A stretch of DNA of 64,000 bases, from positions 1-64,000 of the forward strand of contig UBQX01000029.1 in NCBI GenBank assembly GCA_900467685.1. Reading direction: 5' to 3'. The notes under the pieces are model-generated. The model worked only from the letters and a program-made list of their open reading frames with translations. It had not been told where the DNA came from and searched no databases. The translations under genes and the position numbers were made by a program. Position 1 is the first letter of the stretch; every line of letters starts with the position of its first letter. Shown here piece by piece: positions 9,883 through 16,354 of this stretch. This DNA is from Hyphomicrobiales bacterium (GTDB lineage Bacteria > Pseudomonadota > Alphaproteobacteria > Rhizobiales > Rhizobiaceae).

Positions 9883-9894
9883 CTAACATGTTAG
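9883..9894. promoter_or_regulatory. Perfect 12-bp palindrome in the divergent promoter region, candidate GntR operator
   Basis: CTAACATGTTAG is a perfect palindrome 26 bases upstream of the GntR start and inside the region that must hold promoters for both the sugar operon and the regulator. Related A+T-rich half sites (ATGTTAATT at 9843-9850, ACATTAATT just downstream) flank it. A role as the binding site of the adjacent regulator is inferred from position. Confidence 0.5.
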
Positions 9895-9920
9895 ACATTA
9901 ATTGAGGAGATTCGTTGGGG

Positions 9921-10637
9921 ATGACGCAGGCTTTTAACGCACGAGCATTGACCGCAATCGACGATCTGCCCGGGTCACTGGCGCAGCGCGTGTATCAATC
10001 GCTGCAGGAAGCGATCATGTCTCTGACGTTCCCGCCGGGCGCATTGATCCGCAAGGGCGCCATCTGCGACGAGCTCGGCGTGTCGCGGTCGCCGGTATCT
10101 GAAGCAATCACCAGATTGGCATCAGAGGGCCTTGTCGACGTCATTCCGCAAAGCGGCACGCGGGTTGCGCGGTTCTCTATCGAGGAAATTCGAGAGGCAG
10201 CTTTCATGCGCGAGGCGCTCGAAGTGGCGGCCGTGGAGAAGGTTGCCCGGGACCATACGCCGGACCAATACGCAAAATTGGCTCGCAATGTTCGGTTGCA
10301 GGCGATGCTGGTCGAGGATCATGACACGGCGGGTTTCTATCAGGCCGATGAAGAGTTTCATGCCCTGCTGATGGAGTTCACTGGCTTCCCTGGCGTAGCG
10401 GCGGCGGTTGCCACGATTGCCTTGAAGTTGAAGCGGCCGAGAATGCTTTTGCTCCCAGAGCCTGGCCGTAACGATAATGCTGTGCGCGAGCATCTGGCCA
10501 TCGTCGAAGCCATTCGGGATCGGAACCCGGACGAGGCACGTTCGGCGATGCGTTACCATCTGGCGCAGCTCGTCAGCCGGTTCGATCCGCTCGAGAAGGA
10601 GCATCCGGAATTCTTCAGATCCCGGCAGTCCCACTAA
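9921..10637 (+). CDS. GntR family transcriptional regulator (FCD domain)
   Basis: A regulator of 238 residues. The N-terminal winged helix ('LAQRVYQSLQEAIMSLTFPPGALI', 'ELGVSRSPVSEAITRLASEGLV') is followed by an all-helical FCD effector domain with likely metal-binding residues in 'QADEEFHALL' and in the 'REHLAIVEAI' and 'AMRYHLAQLV' helices. FCD regulators usually bind organic acids or sugar acids. ATG 9921 is preferred; a TTG at 9915 is possible and has GAGGAG at shorter spacing. Divergent from the sugar operon and upstream of the reductase and mutarotase genes, it probably controls the whole cassette. Confidence 0.88.
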   Translation: MTQAFNARALTAIDDLPGSLAQRVYQSLQEAIMSLTFPPGALIRKGAICDELGVSRSPVSEAITRLASEGLVDVIPQSGTRVARFSIEEIREAAFMREALEVAAVEKVARDHTPDQYAKLARNVRLQAMLVEDHDTAGFYQADEEFHALLMEFTGFPGVAAAVATIALKLKRPRMLLLPEPGRNDNAVREHLAIVEAIRDRNPDEARSAMRYHLAQLVSRFDPLEKEHPEFFRSRQSH

Positions 10638-10672
10638 GTCTCCCCTCCCCTTCTGATTTGAAGCACGGCGTC

Positions 10673-11713
10673 ATGAAATCGACAGACCTCATTCCTCTCA
10701 ACGGGCGCACGAAGCGGCCGCTTCAGCTGACGCGCATGGGTTTTGGCGCAGCCGCGTTGGGAAACCTCTATAGAAGGGTGAGCGATGAGGATGCGCAGGA
10801 CGCATTGCTGTGCGCGTTCGATGTGGGACTCCGCTACTTCGACACGGCCCCCCAATATGGTCTGGGCCGCTCTGAGGAGCGGGTCGGTCGTGCCATGCAG
10901 TCATTTGGTGCGGAGAACATCGTCCTCTCGACGAAGGTCGGCCGACTACTGTTCGACTGCGAACCGGACGAGGTGACGCCTGAGAGCTTCGTGGATGTGC
11001 CGCAGAAGCGAATCGTCTTTGACTACACCTATGACGGCGTCATGCGCAGCTATGAGGCCAGCAAGGCGCGGCTCAAGACGGACCATGTAGACATTCTTCT
11101 TGCCCACGATGTCTGTGCCTTCTCGCAAGGTTCGCAGGAGGCAAGCGACGCCAAGGTGCGCGAGCTTTTTGATGGCGGCGGCTATCGGGCGCTTGTGGAG
11201 CTTCGGGATGCCGGCGATGTCCTGGCGATCGGTGCTGGCGTGAATGAGTGGCAGGTCTGCGAGAAGCTTCTGGGCCTTGGTGACTTTGACTGTTTCCTTT
11301 TGGCGGGGCGCTATACGCTTCTCGAGCAGGAGGCGCTGGAGACGTTTCTTCCGCTTTGCGAACGTCGCGACGTGGGAATCATCCTGGGCGGTCCCTATAA
11401 CTCCGGTATCCTCGCGACCGGCGCCATTGAGGGCGCTCGCTATAATTACGTCCCTGCCCCACCGGCGATCCTGGATCGTGTCAGGAAGATCGAATCGGTC
11501 TGTCAGGCTCATGGGACAGCCTTGATGGCCGCCGCTCTGCAATTCGTGTTCGGACACCCTTGCGTCAAGACGGTGATTCCCGGTGCGGTCAACCGCGCTG
11601 AGCTTCTGGCGAATGCGAGACTCTTGGAAGTGGATATCCCGCCGAGCCTCTGGACTGATTTGAAACGCGAAGGCCTTATTCGTGCTGACGCACCTGTGCC
11701 CAAGGAAAATTGA
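10673..11713 (+). CDS. Aldo/keto reductase (putative L-fucose / D-threo-aldose 1-dehydrogenase)
   Basis: A 346-residue NAD(P)-dependent oxidoreductase with the AKR catalytic tetrad Asp57, Tyr62, Lys88 and His145 ('RYFDTAPQYGLGRSE', 'STKVGR', 'ILLAHD'). It would oxidise the pyranose at C1 to a lactone. The ATG at 10673 is used; the extension to 10658 adds only five residues from a TTG. It is downstream of GntR and one base upstream of fucU. A lactonase for its product is not encoded in this cassette. Confidence 0.87.
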   Translation: MKSTDLIPLNGRTKRPLQLTRMGFGAAALGNLYRRVSDEDAQDALLCAFDVGLRYFDTAPQYGLGRSEERVGRAMQSFGAENIVLSTKVGRLLFDCEPDEVTPESFVDVPQKRIVFDYTYDGVMRSYEASKARLKTDHVDILLAHDVCAFSQGSQEASDAKVRELFDGGGYRALVELRDAGDVLAIGAGVNEWQVCEKLLGLGDFDCFLLAGRYTLLEQEALETFLPLCERRDVGIILGGPYNSGILATGAIEGARYNYVPAPPAILDRVRKIESVCQAHGTALMAAALQFVFGHPCVKTVIPGAVNRAELLANARLLEVDIPPSLWTDLKREGLIRADAPVPKEN

Positions 11714-11714
11714 T

Positions 11715-12143
11715 ATGCTTCGTAACATCCCGCCGATTCTCTCACCGGACCTTCTTCATGCCCTCGCGGCGATGGGCCATGGTGATGACATCGTGATCGC
11801 CGACGCAAATTTCCCTGCCGAGAGCTCCGGCGTTCCCTGCATCCGACTCGACGGCATTTCGGCAACGGATGCGCTCGAAGCGGTTCTCTCTCTGCTGCCG
11901 CTCGACAGCTTTGTGCCGGATCCCGCTCTGGTGATGCAGGTGGTGGGCGATCCCACAGCTGTGCCGGAGGTCGTCAACGAGTTTCAGGCAATCATTGATC
12001 GTGTCGCTGACAATCCGGCTAAGATTCAAGGGCTGGAGCGGTTTGCCTTCTACGACCGTGCAAGCGATGCCTTCGCTGTGGTTCAGACCGGTGAGCGCCG
12101 ACTTTATGGTAACATCATCCTGAAGAAGGGCGTCATCAAGTAA
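11715..12143 (+). CDS. fucU: L-fucose mutarotase (RbsD/FucU family)
   Basis: A 142-residue FucU/RbsD protein, close to the family's usual length. It begins MLRNIPPILSPDLLHALAAMGHGD, with the catalytic-region His in 'MGHGDDIVIADANFP' and the C-terminal 'ERFAFYDRASDAFAVVQTGERRLYGNIILKKG'. It interconverts sugar anomers, feeding the correct one to the dehydrogenase. The start lies one base after the stop of the reductase gene. The Tyr-rich C-terminal pattern favours FucU over RbsD. Confidence 0.9.
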   Translation: MLRNIPPILSPDLLHALAAMGHGDDIVIADANFPAESSGVPCIRLDGISATDALEAVLSLLPLDSFVPDPALVMQVVGDPTAVPEVVNEFQAIIDRVADNPAKIQGLERFAFYDRASDAFAVVQTGERRLYGNIILKKGVIK

Positions 12144-12213
12144 CTGATGACACGCCTCGAGCGCCGCATGACGTCAGCGGGTTTCGAGTGGAAGATATTC
12201 AGCCGGATAACGA

Positions 12214-12236
12214 AATGGCCCGCGCGTCGGGCCATT
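12214..12236. terminator. Hairpin downstream of fucU
   Basis: AATGGCCC and GGGCCATT form a perfect 8-bp stem with a 7-base loop 70 bases after the fucU stop. There is no T run after it, so it is a weak terminator or an mRNA 3' stabiliser. It separates the sugar cassette from the repA promoter region. Confidence 0.45.
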
Positions 12237-12283
12237 ACCGTTCATTAACCCTGTTGCCTTGCGCAATCTGACGAATCTGCGAT

Positions 12284-12324
12284 AATAACGATTATTCAAA
12301 CCGCACTGTCCGAAAATCGTTATT
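12284..12324. promoter_or_regulatory. Inverted repeat upstream of repA, candidate RepA/RepB operator
   Basis: AATAACGATT (12284-12293) and AATCGTTATT (12315-12324) are a perfect 10-bp inverted repeat with 21 bases between, ending 15 bases before the repA ATG. repABC operons are autorepressed by RepA, often assisted by RepB, at such sites. No match to the published 16-bp repABC parS consensus was seen here. Confidence 0.55.
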
Positions 12325-12339
12325 TGGAAATCAGACTCG

Positions 12340-13551
12340 ATGAACGCCGTCACCTCAGCCGCGACAACCCGCGAAGCCTTTCACTTTGAGGACGAGATTC
12401 TCGAACAGGGAGACCTGATTTCGAAGAAGCTGCATCTGCTCAGCCTGCAGCGTTTCCCCCCGACTGCGCACAAGACGCTGCGCGCCTTTTCGCTGGCAGA
12501 GGTAGCGCATTTTCTCGGCGTTTCGCAGAGTACTCTGAAGAAGCTGCATCTCGAGGGCAAGGGCCCCCTGCCCCAGACTTCCCCATCCGGCCGCCGCTCC
12601 TATTCGGCGCAGCAGATGGCGGAACTGCGTGACTATCTTAACCAGCACGGCCGGTCGGACGTGAAGGATTATTCGCCGCGTCGTCGCCCTGGCGACAAGC
12701 TTCAGGTGATCGCGGTTGTCAACTTCAAGGGTGGTTCTGCAAAGACGACAACGGCTGCGCATCTCGCGCAGCATCTCGCTTTGACCGGCCACCGCGTGCT
12801 CGCGATCGACCTAGACCCGCAGGCCTCCCTCACCTCGCTGCATGGCTTTCAGCCTGAACTTGACCAGACGCAGTCGCTCTATGAAGCGATCCGCTATGAC
12901 GAGGAGCGGAAGCCGATCAAGGATGTCATCCGTCCGACAAATTTTCCTGGCTTGGACATCGTCCCCGCCAATCTCGAACTGCAGGAATTCGAGTATGACA
13001 CGCCACTCGCGATGGCGAACCGTAACTCGAATGAAGGCAAGACCTTCTTTACACGCATTTCTCGCGCCCTTTCCGAGGTTGATGATCAATACGACGTCGT
13101 CGTGATCGACTGCCCGCCGCAGCTCGGCTACCTGACCATTACGGCGCTGGTGGCGGCCACGAGCGTGCTGATCACCATTCATCCGCAGATGCTTGACGTC
13201 ATGTCCATGGGGCAGTTCCTTCTGATGCTGGGCGGCATTCTGAAGCCGATCCGCCAGGCGGGCGCGGAGGTGAACCTCTCCTGGTATCGCTACCTCGTGA
13301 CGCGCTATGAGCCGACAGACGTGCCACAGGCGCAGATGGTCGGTTTCATGCAGACGCTGTTCAACGAGTTCATGCTGAAGAACCAGATGCTGAAGTCGAC
13401 GGCCATTTCCGATGCCGGCATTACCAAGCAGACTCTCTATGAAGTCGAACGGACTCAGATGACGCGCTCGACGTACGATCGAGCGATGGAGGCTCTGGAG
13501 TCGGTGAATGCCGAAATTACCGAGCTTGTTCACGCGGCCTGGGGTCGTTGA
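12340..13551 (+). CDS. repA: RepA partition ATPase (ParA family)
   Basis: A 403-residue ParA-type ATPase. A helix-turn-helix region near residues 48-70 ('FSLAEVAHFLGVSQSTLKKLH') precedes the deviant Walker A 'KGGSAKTTT' (about 130-138), with 'LDPQASLT' and 'VVIDCPPQLGY' following. It segregates the plasmid with RepB and represses its own operon. It pairs with the repB 63 bases downstream. No repC follows that repB, and the only repC in the window sits some 10 kb away behind a different repB. Confidence 0.94.
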   Translation: MNAVTSAATTREAFHFEDEILEQGDLISKKLHLLSLQRFPPTAHKTLRAFSLAEVAHFLGVSQSTLKKLHLEGKGPLPQTSPSGRRSYSAQQMAELRDYLNQHGRSDVKDYSPRRRPGDKLQVIAVVNFKGGSAKTTTAAHLAQHLALTGHRVLAIDLDPQASLTSLHGFQPELDQTQSLYEAIRYDEERKPIKDVIRPTNFPGLDIVPANLELQEFEYDTPLAMANRNSNEGKTFFTRISRALSEVDDQYDVVVIDCPPQLGYLTITALVAATSVLITIHPQMLDVMSMGQFLLMLGGILKPIRQAGAEVNLSWYRYLVTRYEPTDVPQAQMVGFMQTLFNEFMLKNQMLKSTAISDAGITKQTLYEVERTQMTRSTYDRAMEALESVNAEITELVHAAWGR

Positions 13552-13573
13552 AGTTGTCGGCTGACAAAAATAG

Positions 13574-13592
13574 GGAAATATTGAATATTTCC
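13574..13592. promoter_or_regulatory. 19-bp palindrome between repA and repB, candidate centromere site
   Basis: GGAAATAT-TGA-ATATTTCC is a perfect palindrome with a 3-base centre, placed in the short repA-repB gap. repABC partition sites occur in or near the operon, so a RepB-binding site is a reasonable guess, though the sequence does not follow the common GTT...AAC consensus. It could instead be an intercistronic mRNA hairpin. Confidence 0.45.
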
Positions 13593-13614
13593 AGTGGTAT
13601 AGGGGTGACAAACA

Positions 13615-14589
13615 ATGGCGCGCAAGAATCTCCTTGCCGGACTTGCTGATTCCGAGGAAGCGGCGCCCGCCTCTGCGGCGGCTTATCCCATGCGCGGTGC
13701 TTCCAAGACCATGATCAGGTCTCTGGACGAACTGGCGCGTCAGGCGGACAAGTTTCTGGAAGGCGAAGCAGTCATCGAGATTGATCCATCGGACATCGAT
13801 GGATCCTTTGTGTCGGATCGACTTGAGGATGATGCGGAACAGTTCGAGGCGCTGAAGGCGGCCATTGCCGAACGCGGGCAGGACTCGCCAGTCCTGCTTC
13901 GGCCTCATCCGGATCGTGCAGGACGCTACCAGATTGTCTTCGGGCATCGCCGCGTAAGGGCTGCCCGCGAGCTCGGTCGCTCGGTGCGCGCCGTGGTCAA
14001 GGCGATCGACGATCGCTCCCACGTGATCGCACAGGGGCAGGAGAACTCTGCCCGCGCCAACTTGAGCTTCATCGAGCGCGCATTGTTCGCCAAGAGGCTT
14101 GAGGACCTCGGCTATGGCCGTGATGTCATCGGTTCGGCGCTGGCTGCCAATGCGGCAGCGCTCTCGAAGATGGTTTCGGTGACATCGAGGATCGCTGAAG
14201 ACGTGCTGGCGGCGATTGGACCTGCCCGTGGCGTGGGACGCGAACGTTGGGTCGAGCTGTCATTGTTAGCCGGCAAGGAATCGAATGCAGAGCGGATTGA
14301 AGACATCGTTTCCGATCCCTCGTTCAAGGCGCAGTCGAGCGACGAACGTTTCAATGGTCTTTATCTCGCCCTGAAGCAGGGCGGGAAGCCGGTGAAGAAG
14401 AGCAAGCCAGCGGCGAAGCTTGAGGCCTGGCAGGCAAAGGACAAGCTGGTTGCCGCCCAGTTCGCTCAAGGTGCCAATGCTTTTTCGCTGACATTGAAGG
14501 CAAAGGCGGCGCCGGAGTTTGGCCGCTTCATCGCCGACAATCTGGATCGACTCTATTCGGAATACCTGTCGGGAAAGCGGGGCCATTAA
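13615..14589 (+). CDS. repB: RepB partition protein (ParB family), second copy
   Basis: A 324-residue ParB-like protein, beginning MARKNLLAGLAD, with 'ILLRPHP'-type, 'GHRRVRAARELGRSVRAVV' and 'QGQENSARANLSFIERALFAKRL' blocks. It would load on the plasmid centromere and be moved by RepA encoded just upstream. It shares the family blocks with the first RepB at 0.3-1.3 kb but differs over most of its length. Downstream come a ctRNA and an attenuator, as in a normal operon, and then no repC. Confidence 0.93.
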   Translation: MARKNLLAGLADSEEAAPASAAAYPMRGASKTMIRSLDELARQADKFLEGEAVIEIDPSDIDGSFVSDRLEDDAEQFEALKAAIAERGQDSPVLLRPHPDRAGRYQIVFGHRRVRAARELGRSVRAVVKAIDDRSHVIAQGQENSARANLSFIERALFAKRLEDLGYGRDVIGSALAANAAALSKMVSVTSRIAEDVLAAIGPARGVGRERWVELSLLAGKESNAERIEDIVSDPSFKAQSSDERFNGLYLALKQGGKPVKKSKPAAKLEAWQAKDKLVAAQFAQGANAFSLTLKAKAAPEFGRFIADNLDRLYSEYLSGKRGH

Positions 14590-14655
14590 AAAGAAAGGCC
14601 CCCAGACGTCGCCGTCGTGGAAGCCCCTCTCTAAGTGTCGCAGCTTATGGGTCGC
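14589..14655 (-). ncRNA. Counter-transcribed RNA (ctRNA), copy 2, orphaned from repC
   Basis: The sequence after repB repeats the copy at 1.37-1.42 kb: ACGTCGCCGTCGTGGAAGCC is identical in both, then one mismatch, then CTCTCTAAGTGTCGCA identical again. On the minus strand it gives a hairpin followed by a T-rich run (complement of AAAAAGAAA at 14588-14596). A TTGACG on the minus strand at 14676-14671 is a candidate -35 box. The 5' end is estimated. Confidence 0.65.
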
Positions 14656-14677
14656 ACGTCCTCGATTTGGCGTCAAG

Positions 14678-14717
14678 AGTCCGCATCGGTTTTCCTGCTG
14701 ATGCGGACTATTTTTTT
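14678..14717 (+). terminator. repC-leader attenuator (intrinsic terminator) with no repC behind it
   Basis: AGTCCGCATC (14678-14687) and GATGCGGACT (14700-14709) form a perfect 10-bp stem followed by A and seven T. In repABC operons such a hairpin lies ahead of repC and is favoured when the ctRNA pairs with the leader. Here about 1.2 kb follow without a repC-like frame. Confidence 0.7.
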
Positions 14718-15938
14718 GATTTCTGTCTCAAGAATCCTGTCGCGCCACATTTCTCCTCAACCCATAGGGGTGGCATCGAACGCCGCCGGCGTGGTCGCCC
14801 AGGCCCTGACTTCGGTCGGGGATGAATATCCTCCGTAGGGCGGCAAACGGACGCGTGGGCGCGCATTGCCTCCTGGCGGACAGCAGGTGTCTTTACCGCT
14901 GTGAGGAAATGAGCACGGGTCGATTTGACCCTCACAGGTTTCTGTGCGCGGCTCACGGCGACCGAGATGCATCCACTCGTTCGGATTGCCTCTCTATTGC
15001 TGCGTGGTAGGGGAGGTGAGAGGTTGGCTCAGCCCGTTCCGCTTCTTCCTCGGCTTCCTGTGACCTTCAGAGAGGAGCGGGCATGGTGAATGGTTTATGA
15101 CCTCGTATGTCCGCCAAGGCCTCTGGTGGGTTCCGTGACCGTCGAAATGAGGTCGTCGATTTCTACACGCTGGCCAGTTGCGTGGCTTGAGCGAGGCGGC
15201 AGTGTCGTGCTCTTGCAGCCTCCGAAGGTCGCCCGGTAGGACGGTCTTAACGGGTCAGAAGGTCTCGGCTGACATCTGGCACCTTATTCGGTCCTGTGCC
15301 GGCGTGTCTCACATTGCGCCTCCTGCAACAGGAATTGGTTTACTCCCTCGCTCATTGAAACGGGGGGTCTGAACGGCCACCTGCGTCGGGGTGAACTTCG
15401 CACCGCGTATTGGGAGGTGAGAATTTTTGAATGGTGCAGCGATCGTCACGGAATATGCAAGCGGAGAAATACAATCGCCTTGTGCCGCCTTGCCCGCAGC
15501 TTCGCCGTCGGCTGGGCGGCTGAGGTTGGCGAGCCCCGGCGATGCCGGCAGCGACCGTTCAATTGCCGGGGTGGCGGAGGGGAAGGGCACACTCTATCAT
15601 CCTGCTCGCTTGCGGCAGCCGCTGGCTTCGGTGACCTTTCTAGGGAGGAGGCTGGTCGCTCGCACCGCCGGTTTTGCAGTAATTTCGTCGCTCCGAGGCC
15701 GGTTACAACAAGACATCTGACCCGAAATCACTGGAAGTGTGGGAGTAGAGGCCAGGCTTCTACAGGGGCGAAGTCTTCAATTCGTCTATCAAGCGAAAGT
15801 AAATATCCTTTTTAGTTTCATATGGGAATTTTCCATCTCTATCCTAAATGGGTATCGGCCGCAGCGCCGATCTCTGGCCGGTTACCCACCGCAAGCTGGG
15901 CTGATTGGGTTGAAAGCGGAATCTGTTAATTCTGGTAG
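14718..15938. other. Gene-poor stretch
   Basis: I read both strands and see no protein with recognisable family motifs, no tRNA and no complete insertion sequence. Short open frames exist but have no convincing ribosome sites. Together with the decayed fragments just downstream it looks like a scar left by deletions after the second repB. Confidence 0.5.
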
Positions 15939-16052
15939 GCTTGTGCAGTCTGGGAGGTCATGGCGCCCGAACACCTCAAGCGCATCTACGGCGTGGATTT
16001 CACCATTCACCACCCAACTGATGGCGGTCGGCCGTCAGCGCTGCTTCGTTGA
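15939..16052 (+). pseudogene. Fragment resembling the C-terminus of an iron/heme ABC transporter ATPase
   Basis: A short frame reads WEVMAPEHLKRIYGVDF and ends ...GGRPSALLR before a stop. It resembles the end of FecE/HmuV-type ATPases ('EVLTPELL..VYGV.....HP..GRP'). A stop codon directly precedes the segment, so only the tail survives. The match is short and by eye. Confidence 0.3.
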
Positions 16053-16122
16053 GTTGCTGGTGCGCCTAATCTGCCATCTATTTCAATAATCTGATGCTGA
16101 ATCGGGACTCAGGTGGGGCACT

Positions 16123-16322
16123 CGGGCCGACCTGATCACGCTTCTCGATGCCGAAAGCGGGACGCCGGTGACGGCCGGCTCGCTGCATCACGACCTGCGC
16201 CTGAAGGCGCTGCCTTCCCCTGCAATCCGCAATGGCAGACGGAAGCCGGCATTGTGCTCGTCGGGCAGCGCTACTTCGGTTACGACGCGGACTATGCGCC
16301 CTATTTCGGCGCAAGGTGCTGA
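16123..16322 (+). pseudogene. Frameshifted remnant of a DUF917-like (hydantoinase-associated) protein C-terminus
   Basis: One frame gives RADLITLLDAESGTPVTAG, and after a frameshift near 16215-16230 another frame gives WQTEAGIVLVGQRYFGYDAD and a TGA. Both pieces are typical of the last 80 residues of DUF917 proteins ('PDLI..LD..TG.PI', 'GP.AFGYD.DY.P'). The order and spacing fit one gene broken by a frameshift and missing its front. It lies head-to-head with the end of the transporter-hydrolase fusion. Confidence 0.45.
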
Positions 16323-16354
16323 TCATCCAACAGACGGAATTAGAATGCGCCGGG

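Noticed and set aside
14718-15938. Possible insertion-sequence remnant or hidden repC
   Set aside because: No transposase motif, terminal inverted repeat or RepC block was seen in any frame.
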